Assembly: GCF_003610465.1 (NCBI RefSeq)
Contig: NZ_RAQI01000001.1
Span: 62,001 to 126,000 of the forward strand
Origin: Xenorhabdus ehlersii
GTDB lineage: Bacteria > Pseudomonadota > Gammaproteobacteria > Enterobacterales > Enterobacteriaceae
DNA length: 64,000 nucleotides
Direction: 5' to 3'
Each line of letters starts with the position of its first letter. Position 1 is the stretch's first letter. Shown piece by piece: positions 10,846 through 20,890 of this stretch. The translations under genes and the position numbers were made by a program. A model generated the notes under the pieces. That model was not told the origin of the DNA. It saw nothing but the letters and a program-made list of their open reading frames with translations, and did no database searches.

Positions 10846-13800
10846 GTGAAGCGACTGCCGGGGATACTATTAGCGACAGCCGCAATAGTCATTATCATTG
10901 TGGCTTTGCTTGTCAGCGGGTTGCGTTTCTTCCTGCCACACATCAATGAATATCGTCAGCAATTAGTCGAAAAAATTGCTGACGTGACAAACATTCCTGT
11001 CAATATTGGTTACATAAAAGGTCATTGGGAACCTTTTGGTCCTAGTCTGGAAATCCGTGATATCAGCGCGAAAACGGCAGATGCCGATATTCATGCTAAA
11101 AAGGTCATACTTTCTTTGGATGTCTGGCGTTCACTGTTACAACGGCGCTGGCATTTTCGTGATCTGTCCTTTTACCAGCTTCAGGTAAATTACGATAAGT
11201 CTCTGTTTGGAGCAGAGGGCGAAAACAGGTTTTCTCAGCCGGATAGCCTCTCTGCCTTGTTTCTTGAACAATTCAATCATTTTGATTTGCATGACAGCCG
11301 ATTGACCTTTTTGACGCCATCGGGTGAAAAAGCGGATTTGCTATTACCGCAGCTAACCTGGTTGAATAAAGATAATCGCCATCGGGCACAAGGCAGCGTA
11401 AGCCTCTCTTCGATCAATGGGCAAGAAGGTATTGTTCAGGTGAAGCTTGACCTGAAAGATAGTGATGGGGTTCTGGATAATGGCACAATTTATTTGCAGG
11501 CCGATGACATCGACATGCGACTGTGGTTAAGCCATTGGTTGAGGGATAACACAGGGTTGGATAATGCCCATTTCAGTTTAGCCAGTTGGATTACCTTGCA
11601 GAATGGGCGAGTTGATAGTGGACGTTTGCAGTTTAGGCACGGTGGAGCTAATTGGCATGTCGAAAATGAAAAACATCAGCTTGACGTGCATGACTTCCTT
11701 GTGCAAATGCGTCGCCAGGGTGAAGGGTGGTTGTTTGAAGTCCCAAATCTGGCACGCCTGAAAACTGACGAGCAACAGTGGCCTGAAGGGAAGCTCGCGA
11801 CACTGTATGTTAAGCAGTCACAGCAATATCAGGGTAATGATCACTGGCGTATTCGTGCTGAAAATATCCAGCTTGAATATTTAAACGGGATATTACCGAT
11901 ACTCTCTTTTGTGACACCGGATATTGTTAAGGATTGGCAGCATCGGCAGCCGAAGGGGGTGATTGACGATTTTGCTTTCGATATCACACCAGCGCTTCCC
12001 GATGATATGGGAATTCGCCTGAAATGGCGGGATGTAAGCTGGTTACGTTGGAAGGAACTGCCTTCAATTAACCATTTCAGTGGCAGGTTAGAGGGAAATA
12101 AGCAGCGGGGAAAGCTCAATCTTGCACTGAAAAACAGCACCATTGATTATGGCAATATGTTTCAGGCTCCGCTTGAGATTACCAGCAGCGAAGGGCAGGT
12201 ATCTTGGGAAAATGATCAAAATGGCATGAAAGTCTGGAGTCAGGGGTTGGATTTGCAGGCCAAGTCGCTGTGGCTCAATGGAAATTTCCATTACCTAAAA
12301 CCTCACAACAAACCACCTGTTTTGGCCATGTTAGCGGGAATTCGCGCCAATGACCTGGGTGAAGCATGGCGTTATTTCCCCACGCCACTGATGGGGGAAT
12401 CTCTGACAAACTATTTGACCGCTTCCTTGATTAAGGGAAAGGTCGATAATGCGACCCTGATTTTTCAGGGTGATCCTCATGATTTCCCGTTTAGACAGAA
12501 CAATGGTCAATTTCAGGTATTTGTACCGCTGCGCCATGCCACCTTTCAATATCAACCCGATTGGCCGGCTTTGTTTGATTTGAATATCGATCTGAATTTC
12601 CAGAATAACGGATTGTGGATGCTGGCACCGAAAACGCATTTGGGAAAAGTGGAGGCGACTGACGTCTCAGCAGTGATCCCAGATTACGGTAAGCACAAGC
12701 TGTTTATTGATGCGGCACTCTCTGGAGACGGAAAGAGTATCCACGATTATTTCAACCACAGCCCGATGGCAGATACGATTGGCAGCGCACTAGATAACTT
12801 ACAACTTAATGGCAGGGTGGATGGAAAACTCCATATGGATATTCCCTTGCAGCATGGGAAAGTTGTGGCAAGCGGAGAAGTGGTGCTGAAAGATACCCAT
12901 CTGTTCATCAAACCATTAAATAGCGAAATGGCGCATCTCAATGGCAAATTTCGCTTTGACAATGGTAACTTAAAAAGTGAGACATTATCTGCTAATTGGC
13001 TAGGAAATCCCTTGTCTCTGAAGTTTTCTACCCAGGATTTACCAAAACATTATCAGGTTGATGTGAAACTGGATTCACATTGGGCGGCGAAGACATTACC
13101 GGAACTTCCGACGGAGATTCGCAACCAACTATCTGGAACGCTGAATTGGCAGGGGGACGTCAATGTAACTCTACCTTCTGGTGAGACAAAGAGTGATGTT
13201 AAATATCGTATTGCAGTTAATGCAGATTTGTCACATTTGTACAGTAAATTACCCATATTGGACACAAAATCTCTGCGGGAATGGAATAAGATTAATCTCC
13301 ATGCTGAAGGTGATATGAACCAACTCCAGATCAAAGGATTAATGGGCAAGCGATATGCTTTCAATACCCAGTGGAGGCTGGAAGAAGCTCATGCCAAATT
13401 GCAGCGAGGTATTTTGCAGACCGATAATATGGGTATTCCTGTTCTGCCGAAAAAATCATTGTTGGCCTTAAACTTGCCTGCCATTGATGGTGAAAAGTTA
13501 TTGGCGCTGCTTGAACTTCTGCATTGGAAGCCCTCGAAAGATAATGGTTCGCTGTGGCCAAGCTTATTTGCAATTTCATTGCCTGCATTGGATCTTGCCG
13601 GACAGCGTTGGAATCAACTCACATTCAATGTTATGCAACAAAACGGTGAAGTAACCGTGAATGCACAGGGGAAAGAGATTAATGGCAACCTTCTGATTGA
13701 AAAGCATAAACCGATGCGGGCATCAATCAATTATCTTTATTACGATCCTCTGTTTGCGACAGATTCGTCGGTTGATGACAAAAGGCTAATGTCAGATAAG

Positions 13801-14658
13801 GTGCCAGTGCCCCATTATGCTTTGAACAATTGGCCTGCATTGGATGTCAAATGCGCAGAGTGCTGGGTTGCTGGATTAAAACTCGGCAAAGTATCTGGAT
13901 CGATCAGGCCAGAAGGTGATTCTCTGATTTTGACCAATGGGCAAATGGAAAACAGTGCTGGAAATCTGACATTATCTGGGCGTTGGTATGAAAACCATAC
14001 CGGCAGTTATAGCCATATCAAGGGACAGTTATCGGGAGAAAAATTCGATGATATGGCCGCTTATTTGGGCTTTATCGTTCCGATTGTGGATGCGCCTTTC
14101 AAATTTGATTTCAATTTGAAATGGCAAAATGTCCCGTGGCAGCCAGATCTCAAAACGCTGAACGGCACGCTGATTGGAGACATGAAAAAAGGTGCTATCG
14201 CCAAATTGGGCGGTGGCAGGGCTGGGCAATTATTCAGACTTATCAGTTTTGATGCGTTGTTGCGTAAATTACAGTTGGATTTTAGTGACACATTCAGTGA
14301 TGATTTCAACTTTGATTCCATTCGTGGTGACGCAACGGTAAAAAATGGGGTCGTGTATACCGATAACTTTCTTATTGATGGATTGGCAGCGGACATCAAT
14401 GCTACAGGGCGGACAGATTTAGTTCATCGCCAGATCAATATGGCACTGGTCATTACGCCAGAAATTTCGACAACGGTGGGAGTCGCAACGGCCTTTGCCG
14501 TCAATCCTGTGGCTGGCGCGGCAATTTTTGCCGCAACAAAAGTACTGAGGCCCCTTTGGAGCAAGATATCGGTGATTCGCTATCGGTTAACGGGCAGCCT
14601 CGAACAGCCTAAAATTGATGAAGTTATACGTCAGCTTAAGGAGAATAAAGGGCCATGA
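10846..14658 (+). CDS. yhdP: YhdP, AsmA-like inter-membrane phospholipid transporter
   Basis: Very large (1270-residue) bridge-type protein anchored in the inner membrane by one helix (about residues 7-29), with a long repeating-beta-groove domain across the periplasm. YhdP, TamB and YdbH carry phospholipids to the outer membrane in enterics. The sequence aligns with E. coli YhdP (1266 residues), including CAECWVAGLKLG late in the protein and the C-terminal ISTTVGVATAFAVNPVAGAA. The start is a GTG preceded by AAGGAG with six bases spacing. Its stop overlaps the following amidase start (ATGA). Confidence 0.95.
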   Translation: MKRLPGILLATAAIVIIIVALLVSGLRFFLPHINEYRQQLVEKIADVTNIPVNIGYIKGHWEPFGPSLEIRDISAKTADADIHAKKVILSLDVWRSLLQRRWHFRDLSFYQLQVNYDKSLFGAEGENRFSQPDSLSALFLEQFNHFDLHDSRLTFLTPSGEKADLLLPQLTWLNKDNRHRAQGSVSLSSINGQEGIVQVKLDLKDSDGVLDNGTIYLQADDIDMRLWLSHWLRDNTGLDNAHFSLASWITLQNGRVDSGRLQFRHGGANWHVENEKHQLDVHDFLVQMRRQGEGWLFEVPNLARLKTDEQQWPEGKLATLYVKQSQQYQGNDHWRIRAENIQLEYLNGILPILSFVTPDIVKDWQHRQPKGVIDDFAFDITPALPDDMGIRLKWRDVSWLRWKELPSINHFSGRLEGNKQRGKLNLALKNSTIDYGNMFQAPLEITSSEGQVSWENDQNGMKVWSQGLDLQAKSLWLNGNFHYLKPHNKPPVLAMLAGIRANDLGEAWRYFPTPLMGESLTNYLTASLIKGKVDNATLIFQGDPHDFPFRQNNGQFQVFVPLRHATFQYQPDWPALFDLNIDLNFQNNGLWMLAPKTHLGKVEATDVSAVIPDYGKHKLFIDAALSGDGKSIHDYFNHSPMADTIGSALDNLQLNGRVDGKLHMDIPLQHGKVVASGEVVLKDTHLFIKPLNSEMAHLNGKFRFDNGNLKSETLSANWLGNPLSLKFSTQDLPKHYQVDVKLDSHWAAKTLPELPTEIRNQLSGTLNWQGDVNVTLPSGETKSDVKYRIAVNADLSHLYSKLPILDTKSLREWNKINLHAEGDMNQLQIKGLMGKRYAFNTQWRLEEAHAKLQRGILQTDNMGIPVLPKKSLLALNLPAIDGEKLLALLELLHWKPSKDNGSLWPSLFAISLPALDLAGQRWNQLTFNVMQQNGEVTVNAQGKEINGNLLIEKHKPMRASINYLYYDPLFATDSSVDDKRLMSDKVPVPHYALNNWPALDVKCAECWVAGLKLGKVSGSIRPEGDSLILTNGQMENSAGNLTLSGRWYENHTGSYSHIKGQLSGEKFDDMAAYLGFIVPIVDAPFKFDFNLKWQNVPWQPDLKTLNGTLIGDMKKGAIAKLGGGRAGQLFRLISFDALLRKLQLDFSDTFSDDFNFDSIRGDATVKNGVVYTDNFLIDGLAADINATGRTDLVHRQINMALVITPEISTTVGVATAFAVNPVAGAAIFAATKVLRPLWSKISVIRYRLTGSLEQPKIDEVIRQLKENKGP

Positions 14659-15503
14659 AAAACGCCAATGTTGCACTTTTACAATTATGCAGTGGAACGA
14701 ATGTCAAACACAATTTAGCGCAAATTGAACAGCAGATTAAGCAATTACCAGAGACAGTAAAACTGGTTCTAACACCAGAAAATGCGCTGTTATTCGCTGA
14801 TGCCGATACCTACCGCGCACATGCAGAAACGCAGGGTAGTGGACCATTGCAACAGGCGGTGAGTGAAATAGCACAACGTTACGGTGTTTGGCTGTTGATT
14901 GGCTCTATGCCGTTGATCAGTCGGGAAGATCCCACTCGTATCACTAGCAGTAGTTTGCTGTTTGATGATCAAGGCGAAATCCAGGCACGTTACGACAAAA
15001 TCCACATGTTTGATGTCAATATCAACGATGAACACGGTGCCTATAATGAATCCACGATTTACCAGCGTGGGGAACATATAACTGTTGTTGATACACCTGT
15101 TGGTCGCCTGGGGATGACTATCTGTTATGATCTGCGTTTTCCTGGACTTTTTCAGGCATTGCGTGAACAGGGCGCAGAGCTTATCTCCGTCCCTGCTGCT
15201 TTCACCCGCTTGACGGGTAAGGCGCATTGGGAACCCTTGCTGAGAGCCCGTGCTATCGAGAATCAATGTATTATTTTGGCACCGGCACAGGTTGGTGTGC
15301 ATGGTACTCGCAGGACATGGGGACACACAATGGCGGTAAATGGCTGGGGCGAAATTATCAAGAAAAATCCTCTGACTGTCAGCGCATTACAGCTTAATAT
15401 CCGTCGGGATAGTTTGGCTCACATGCGTGAGCAGATAAAAGTGGTGAAACACAATCGCTTCCGTCCACAACTGACTTCTTTGATAAAAAAGAATACAAAT
15501 TAA
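14655..15503 (+). CDS. Carbon-nitrogen hydrolase (probable deaminated-glutathione amidase)
   Basis: Nitrilase-superfamily amidase of 282 residues. The catalytic triad is visible as Glu42 (LTPENAL), Lys115 (RYDKIHMFD) and Cys157 (MTICYDLRFP). The Nit1-like RYDKIHMFDV motif fits enzymes that repair deaminated glutathione, but other omega-amidase substrates are possible. It lies between yhdP and tldD, where E. coli has no gene; other enterics such as Yersinia have one there. The ATG overlaps the yhdP stop and tldD follows after 18 bases, so it is probably part of a yhdP-amidase-tldD operon. Confidence 0.88.
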   Translation: MKNANVALLQLCSGTNVKHNLAQIEQQIKQLPETVKLVLTPENALLFADADTYRAHAETQGSGPLQQAVSEIAQRYGVWLLIGSMPLISREDPTRITSSSLLFDDQGEIQARYDKIHMFDVNINDEHGAYNESTIYQRGEHITVVDTPVGRLGMTICYDLRFPGLFQALREQGAELISVPAAFTRLTGKAHWEPLLRARAIENQCIILAPAQVGVHGTRRTWGHTMAVNGWGEIIKKNPLTVSALQLNIRRDSLAHMREQIKVVKHNRFRPQLTSLIKKNTN

Positions 15504-15521
15504 GATAAAAGAGTAATCAAT

Positions 15522-16967
15522 ATGAGTTTAACTTATGTCAGTGAACATTTACTGGCTGCGAATAATTTGAATCATCAAGACTTATTTTCGGTACTGGGTC
15601 AATTGTCGGAGCGTCGTCTGGACTATGCCGATCTCTATTTCCAAGCCAGTTATCATGAAACATGGGTATTGGAAGACCGCATCATCAAAGATGGCTCCTA
15701 TAATATCGATCAAGGTGTGGGAGTTCGCGCGATCAGTGGAGAAAAAACAGGTTTTGCTTACGCAGATCAAATCACATTGAATGCGTTACAGCAAAGCGCT
15801 CAGGCTGCGCGCAGTATCGTACGGGAAGCGGGTAATGGTATCTCGCATACGTTAGGTGCTGTGACGCATAAGGCACTTTATCCGGCAGCTGATCCTTTGC
15901 AGAGCATGAGTCGGGAAGAAAAAATTGCTTTGTTGCATCGTGTTGATCAAATTGCACGGGCGGAAGATCCCCGTGTACAAGAAGTGAATGCCAGCCTGAC
16001 AGGTGTCTATGAACAAGTGCTGGTGGCGGCGACAGACGGTACATTGGCAGCAGACATTCGCCCATTGGTACGCCTTTCTGTCAGTGTATTGGTGGAAGAA
16101 GATGGTAAGCGTGAGCGTGGCGGCAGTGGTGGTGGAGCGCGTTATGGTTACGAATATTTCCTGCGTACCGAAGATGGTCAGATTCTGGCAGAGCAGTTTG
16201 CTCGTGAAGCGGTTCGCATGGCACTGATCAACGTGTCAGCGGTTGCAGCGCCTGCGGGCACTATGCCTGTCGTATTGGGTGCTGGATGGCCGGGGGTTCT
16301 ACTACATGAAGCGGTGGGACACGGTCTGGAAGGAGACTTTAACCGCCGTGGGACTTCTGTTTTCTCTGGACAGGTTGGGCAAAAAGTGGCTTCAGCGCTT
16401 TGTACCGTAGTGGATGACGGCACACTTGAAGGGCGTCGTGGTTCACTAGCTATTGATGATGAAGGTGTTCCGGGGCAATACAATGTGCTTATCGAAAATG
16501 GCATTTTGAAAGGCTACATGCAGGATAAACTCAACGCTCGCTTGATGGGTGTGGCTCCGACGGGCAACGGTCGCCGTGAGTCCTATGCACATTTGCCAAT
16601 GCCACGTATGACCAATACTTACATGCTGGCGGGAAATTCTACACCAGAAGAAATTATCGCCAGTGTGGATCGCGGGCTGTATGCACCCAATTTCGGGGGC
16701 GGTCAGGTAGATATCACATCGGGTAAATTTGTTTTCTCAACCTCGGAAGCCTATTTGATTGAAAACGGCAAAATCACCAAGCCAGTAAAAGGTGCGACCT
16801 TGATTGGTTCTGGTATTGAAGCCATGCAGCAAATTTCAATGGTTGGAAATGATTTGGCTCTCGACAAAGGTGTGGGTGTCTGCGGTAAGGAAGGCCAAAG
16901 TGTACCAGTGGGTGTTGGGCAACCAACTTTGAAACTGGATAACCTGACCGTAGGTGGAACAGCCTGA
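15522..16967 (+). CDS. tldD: Metalloprotease TldD
   Basis: Catalytic subunit of the TldD/TldE zinc protease, which trims unfolded peptides such as the microcin B17 leader and CcdA. The protein has 481 residues, as in E. coli. The zinc-binding motif [11 protein letters not shown] starts at His262 with Glu263 and His267, and the distal Cys ligand region is seen in [10 protein letters not shown] near residue 450. Its partner PmbA (TldE) is encoded separately at about 19 kb, as is usual in enterics. Confidence 0.97.
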   Translation: MSLTYVSEHLLAANNLNHQDLFSVLGQLSERRLDYADLYFQASYHETWVLEDRIIKDGSYNIDQGVGVRAISGEKTGFAYADQITLNALQQSAQAARSIVREAGNGISHTLGAVTHKALYPAADPLQSMSREEKIALLHRVDQIARAEDPRVQEVNASLTGVYEQVLVAATDGTLAADIRPLVRLSVSVLVEEDGKRERGGSGGGARYGYEYFLRTEDGQILAEQFAREAVRMALINVSAVAAPAGTMPVVLGAGWPGVLLHEAVGHGLEGDFNRRGTSVFSGQVGQKVASALCTVVDDGTLEGRRGSLAIDDEGVPGQYNVLIENGILKGYMQDKLNARLMGVAPTGNGRRESYAHLPMPRMTNTYMLAGNSTPEEIIASVDRGLYAPNFGGGQVDITSGKFVFSTSEAYLIENGKITKPVKGATLIGSGIEAMQQISMVGNDLALDKGVGVCGKEGQSVPVGVGQPTLKLDNLTVGGTA

Positions 16968-17006
16968 TAATTTCTTGAGCAATAGAACACATAGCTTGAG
17001 GTCATC

Positions 17007-17420
17007 ATGAAAAAGAGCATCCTGGCGGCGGTACTATTGGCTCTGGCTGTCATATATACCGCCTTTGCCAACTCAGAGAAAGAACAGATTGATGTTCTGA
17101 CTGAACAAAACCGTGTTGCGGACTACCTGCGCCAGCATCACACATTGCCAGACTATTACATTACGAAGAAACAGGCCCGTCGCCTTGGCTGGAACGCTCG
17201 TGCAGGTAATTTATGTGAAGTATTGCCGGGCAGGGCGATTGGTGGTGATAAATTTTCCAACCGTGAGAATGAATTACCGACAAAATCCGGCCGCCACTGG
17301 TTTGAAGCGGATGTAAATTATCGGTGTGGGCACAGAGGAAGTGACAGGTTGCTTTATTCTAATGATGGCCTTATTTATCTGACGGTTGATCACTACAACA
17401 GTTTTACCCGACTGGAGTAA
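17007..17420 (+). CDS. Secreted barnase-family guanyl ribonuclease
   Basis: A 137-residue protein with a Sec signal peptide (residues 1-21, likely cleavage after TAFA) followed by a full barnase domain. It aligns with Bacillus barnase at a constant offset of 27 residues without gaps. Every catalytic residue is kept: Lys54 (barnase Lys27), Glu100 (Glu73), Arg110 (Arg83), Arg114 (Arg87) and His129 (His102). Recognisable blocks are VADYLRQHHTLPDYYITK, IGGDKFSNRENELPTKSGR and RLLYSNDGLIYLTVDHY. Barnase has no cysteine, but here Cys70 and Cys107 could form a disulfide after export. The barstar-type inhibitor gene follows four bases later, which protects the cytoplasm. The biological target is unknown. 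Confidence 0.93.
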   Translation: MKKSILAAVLLALAVIYTAFANSEKEQIDVLTEQNRVADYLRQHHTLPDYYITKKQARRLGWNARAGNLCEVLPGRAIGGDKFSNRENELPTKSGRHWFEADVNYRCGHRGSDRLLYSNDGLIYLTVDHYNSFTRLE

Positions 17421-17424
17421 TGAC

Positions 17425-17694
17425 ATGAAAAAGGTGGAATTCGACTTTAACCAACTCCCTGATTTGAGCGCTTTCTATGATGAATTCGAACAGCGCTTCG
17501 ATCTTGGCGATGATTTTGGTGCCAACTTAGACGCACTGTGGGATGCAGTGACTGGCTATATTCAGTTACCCGTTGAGATTAATTTTATCCACTTAACCCC
17601 GCAAAAAAGGACGTTCTTTGCGGCATTAATATTGTTGTTAGAAGAAGCCGAAGAGGAGCTGGAAGGGGAATTGCGGTTTAATGTGTTAGATTGA
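17425..17694 (+). CDS. yhcO: Barstar-family ribonuclease inhibitor
   Basis: An 89-residue cytoplasmic inhibitor. The key barstar helix-2 block is present as FGANLDALWDAVTGY, with counterparts of barstar Asp35, Trp38, Asp39 and Thr42. Asp39 plugs the barnase active site. Barstar Tyr29 is replaced by Asp. E. coli carries a related orphan barstar, YhcO, near tldD without a linked ribonuclease; here the cognate enzyme is directly upstream. The ATG at 17425 has GGAG nine bases upstream. An in-frame ATG inside the barnase gene is rejected because it would add residues alien to the family. Confidence 0.92.
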   Translation: MKKVEFDFNQLPDLSAFYDEFEQRFDLGDDFGANLDALWDAVTGYIQLPVEINFIHLTPQKRTFFAALILLLEEAEEELEGELRFNVLD

Positions 17695-17718
17695 GTTTTC
17701 TCTTCTGTTGGTATTCTT

Positions 17719-17751
17719 AAGCCGCTTGCGATGATGCAGGCGGCTTTTTAC
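17719..17751 (+). terminator. Rho-independent terminator after the barstar gene
   Basis: Stem AAGCCGC pairs with GCGGCTT, extended by TGC/GCA around a small bulge and the loop GATGAT, and is followed by TTTTTA. It lies 25 bases after the barstar stop and should end the barnase-barstar transcript. Confidence 0.85.
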
Positions 17752-17894
17752 TTCTTAATCACATGTATTAATCACATGGCTCTTATCGCCAGAAAAATAT
17801 CGCTCAATGTTTTTAAATGAACTTTCGAAATAAATGCCATAACAGCTTTTAGTAACATAACCGATATGTGGGCTGCAAAGTACGTTATTTCGTT

Positions 17895-18233
17895 TTAACA
17901 AAGGGTGATTGGTATCCCATATCGCCATTCAGTTTGCCAGTGACCTTTTTTCATCATTTCTACAGACGGCACTAACCGGCGTATAGTACTTTGAATTAAC
18001 AGCCAGGTTAATTCTGCTGCGGCAATGGGTGAGCCACTACCTTCAACAACAGCGATGCCCCGTTGTTTGCACAATTCCAGATCGATATTGTAAGCCACCT
18101 TTCCTGTCTGACTGATGAGTTTTAAATTGGGTGTTTTAGACAAAAATTTCTCATCAATCAAAGTTCTTTCACGGATCAATATTAGGGCATCAGCTTTAGA
18201 TAATAGCGCTTCTGCTTTATAACATTTTATCAA
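17895..18233 (-). pseudogene. Remnant of a D-isomer-specific 2-hydroxyacid dehydrogenase
   Basis: An open stretch of 112 codons resembles only the middle of a phosphoglycerate-dehydrogenase-like protein. Recognisable parts are ADALILIRERTLIDEKFL, LISQTGKVAYNIDLELC and GSGSPIAAAELTWLLIQST. About 50 N-terminal residues are missing. Translation stops after GIPITLC, exactly where the intact family enters its NAD-binding Rossmann fold (normally GxTLGI). No remainder of the gene is recognisable on either side. Without the cofactor domain and catalytic Arg/Glu/His it cannot be an active dehydrogenase. The only start available is TTG. Confidence 0.75.
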
Positions 18234-18288
18234 ATTTGTTAACTTAATTCAGTTAATGTCACGAAGATAAGGGGATGGAAGGAAATAT

Positions 18289-18315
18289 ACCGCCAATTCT
18301 TGACGAAATGGCGGT
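18289..18315 (-). terminator. Probable terminator after darP
   Basis: Stem ACCGCCA (18289-18295) pairs with TGGCGGT (18309-18315) around a 13-base loop. It lies ten bases after the darP stop on the minus strand and is followed by ATATTTCCTT, a modest T-rich tail. Confidence 0.6.
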
Positions 18316-18324
18316 GAAGATGGA

Positions 18325-18861
18325 CTAAGCGGATTCCGATAACTCTTTCAAATATTGGAAAATTTGACGGTAGGATTTAGGTGGCTTGTTAGTTGCCTTC
18401 TCCTTTTTCGCATTACGAACCAATGAGCGAAGTTGCTGGCGATCAGTATGTGGATACAGTGCGATGACTTCTTCAAAGGCATCATCATTTTCAAGCAATT
18501 TGTCACGCAGTTCTTCCAGCTTATGTAAAACAACGACTTGCTGGTTGTGACGGTTTTTCAGTTTATCCAACGCAGTGGTGATTGGCTCAGGATCGCGGGC
18601 ACGCAACAGTTTGCCAATGAGCTGCAATTGACGGCGACGTCCTTCACGTTTGATTTTCTGGGCCAACTCAATAGCTGCCCGCAAATCTTCATCCAATGGA
18701 ATTCGCTCCAGTTGGCTTTTACTCAGTTCAACCAGTTCCGTTCCCAACTTTTTCAGGATTTCAGCATCCCGCTTGATTTCACTTTTACTGACCCAGATTA
18801 TCTCTTCTTCTTCCTCTTCAGCAGGATAATTGTCGAGCCAATCTTCAGGCTGCTTTGCCAT
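18325..18861 (-). CDS. darP: Ribosome maturation factor DarP (YjgA)
   Basis: A 178-residue, highly charged, mostly helical protein that binds late 50S precursors and helps peptidyl-transferase centre maturation. It matches E. coli YjgA in the start (KQPEDWLDN), the acidic run followed by [14 protein letters not shown], the block [20 protein letters not shown] and the end [18 protein letters not shown]. It is divergently transcribed from pmbA across 198 bases, the same arrangement as in E. coli. Confidence 0.95.
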   Translation of the reverse strand: MAKQPEDWLDNYPAEEEEEEIIWVSKSEIKRDAEILKKLGTELVELSKSQLERIPLDEDLRAAIELAQKIKREGRRRQLQLIGKLLRARDPEPITTALDKLKNRHNQQVVVLHKLEELRDKLLENDDAFEEVIALYPHTDRQQLRSLVRNAKKEKATNKPPKSYRQIFQYLKELSESA

Positions 18862-19059
18862 AATTGTTTTCCTTCTAAAAAGGCCGGATAAGGTACGTTT
18901 TGGAGCATGACCTATCGTCCGGTGGGTGTTAACATCCTAATATTGTGTATTGTAACTGGGAAAATTGCCTGATTACCACTCGGCATTCGTGCCATAAGCC
19001 GGAAGCGGGCATTTTTTATGACGAATTCTCTTTTTAATTCATTGGATTATGGTTAATTA

Positions 19060-20403
19060 ATGATAGTTACCAATCAACAAATCGCGGAGCAGCGTAAGCT
19101 GCTGGAAGATGCGGTTGCCCATGCGCTGGAATTAGCAAAAGCCGGTTGTGATGCTGCGGAAGTTGCGGTCAATAAGACCACGGGGATTAGCGTCAGCACC
19201 CGTTTTAGTGAAGTCGAAAATGTTGAGTTTAATAGCGATGGTGCATTGGGGATCACAGTTTATCACCAACAGCGCAAAGGCAGCGCTTCTTCAACGGATC
19301 TCAGCCCTGAGGCGATTGCCCGTACTGTGCAGGCCGCTATTGATATTGCGCGTTATACTTCGCCTGATCCTTATGCCGGCCCGGCCGATAAAGCGTTATT
19401 AGCATTTGAAGCTCCTGAGTTGGATCTTTTCCATCCCGCTGATCTGGATGCGGATAAGGCCATTGAATTGGCAGCCCGCGCTGAACAAGCGTCATTGCAG
19501 GCAGATGAGCGTATTACTAATACTGAAGGCGGTAGTTTCAACAGCCATTATGGTATTCGGGTATTTGGTAATAGTCATGGGATGCTGCAAAGCTACTGCT
19601 CCAGCCGTCATTCTATGTCAAGCTGTGTGATTGCCGAGCAAGATGGCAACATGGAACGCGATTATGCCTATACCGTGAGCCGCCATTTAGACGAGTTGAA
19701 ATCGCCTGAGTGGGTAGGGCAGGAGTGTGCTCGCCGGACGCTTTCTCGTCTGGGCGCGCGTAAATTATCAACCATGAAAGCGCCGGTTATCTTTGCTGCA
19801 GAGGTGGCGACGGGGTTGTTCGGTCATTTGGTTGGCGCGATCAGCGGTAGCAGCATTTATCGTAAATCTTCTTTCTTGTTGGATAGCCTGGGCAAACCGA
19901 TCTTGCCTTCATGGCTGACGATTGAAGAACAGCCGCATTTATTGCGTGGGTTGGCTTCAACGCCATTTGACAGTGAAGGTGTGCGTACAACAACACGTGA
20001 TATTGTTAAAGATGGTGTTTTGCAGACTTGGTTGCTGACTTCCTATTCTGCCCGTAAGTTGGGAATGGTGAACACGGGTCATGCCGGTGGAATTCATAAC
20101 TGGCGTATTGCAGGCCAAGGCCTGGACTTTGCTGGCTTGGTGCGTGAAATGGGCACTGGCCTGATCGTCACTGAGTTGATGGGGCAGGGCGTTAGCGCGG
20201 TGACCGGTGATTATTCTCGCGGCGCATCCGGCTTTTGGGTTGAGAATGGCGAGATTCAATATCCGGTCAGTGAGATCACTATTGCAGGCAATTTGAAAGA
20301 TATGTGGGCAAATATGGTGACAATTGGTAATGATATCGAAACACGTAGCAATATTCAGTGCGGTTCGGTGTTGTTGCCGGAAATGAGTATCGCCGGTCAG
20401 TAG
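19060..20403 (+). CDS. pmbA: Metalloprotease regulator/subunit PmbA (TldE)
   Basis: Partner of TldD in the heterodimeric zinc protease that matures microcin-type peptides and degrades CcdA. The protein has 447 residues and is collinear with E. coli PmbA (450). Typical blocks are [24 protein letters not shown] near the start, [20 protein letters not shown] in the middle and [18 protein letters not shown] at the end. It lacks the HExxxH motif of TldD, as expected for the TldE side. Confidence 0.96.
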   Translation: MIVTNQQIAEQRKLLEDAVAHALELAKAGCDAAEVAVNKTTGISVSTRFSEVENVEFNSDGALGITVYHQQRKGSASSTDLSPEAIARTVQAAIDIARYTSPDPYAGPADKALLAFEAPELDLFHPADLDADKAIELAARAEQASLQADERITNTEGGSFNSHYGIRVFGNSHGMLQSYCSSRHSMSSCVIAEQDGNMERDYAYTVSRHLDELKSPEWVGQECARRTLSRLGARKLSTMKAPVIFAAEVATGLFGHLVGAISGSSIYRKSSFLLDSLGKPILPSWLTIEEQPHLLRGLASTPFDSEGVRTTTRDIVKDGVLQTWLLTSYSARKLGMVNTGHAGGIHNWRIAGQGLDFAGLVREMGTGLIVTELMGQGVSAVTGDYSRGASGFWVENGEIQYPVSEITIAGNLKDMWANMVTIGNDIETRSNIQCGSVLLPEMSIAGQ

Positions 20404-20453
20404 GGATACTCAATTAACAGCAGCCAGTTCAATGTCACTGAGCTGGCTGGAAA

Positions 20454-20864
20454 TTAACGGTGATATTCGCCTGCGGCTTCTGGCTGATAAAGTATTTCTA
20501 ATACTTTTATTCGGGTTGTTTCACCGTTTGGCAACTTCCATGTTATTTCATCATTCACCCGTAAACCCAGAAGAGCAGCACCCAAAGGCGCCATGACGGA
20601 CAGATGTTTGGTGCTGTCTTGCAGGGCAGCAGGGTAGACCAGTGTACGAACACGCTCTTCATCACTGCCCAGATCAATAAAACGAACTTCACTGTTCATG
20701 GTGACAACATCGGCTGGGATATCTACCGGAGCCATTATTTCGGCTCTATCCAGCTCTTCATTCAAGGCATCAGCGATACTGGTATTAGCAAAAGCAGGTT
20801 GTTCCAACAGAGAATCTAAACGTTCAGCATCTAATTCATTGATAATGATTTTAGGTTTTTTCAT
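20454..20864 (-). CDS. rnk: Regulator of nucleoside diphosphate kinase (Rnk), GreA/GreB-like
   Basis: A 136-residue protein with a short N-terminal coiled coil and a C-terminal FKBP-like domain. The latter is shared with GreA/GreB and binds the RNA polymerase secondary channel. Recognisable segments are [34 protein letters not shown] and [18 protein letters not shown]. The ATG at 20864 gives the E. coli length and is preferred over an ATG 23 codons upstream, which would read through the terminator hairpin. The gene is convergent with pmbA. Confidence 0.95.
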   Translation of the reverse strand: MKKPKIIINELDAERLDSLLEQPAFANTSIADALNEELDRAEIMAPVDIPADVVTMNSEVRFIDLGSDEERVRTLVYPAALQDSTKHLSVMAPLGAALLGLRVNDEITWKLPNGETTRIKVLEILYQPEAAGEYHR

Positions 20865-20890
20865 ACCACACTCCAAATTAAGCTCAATAC

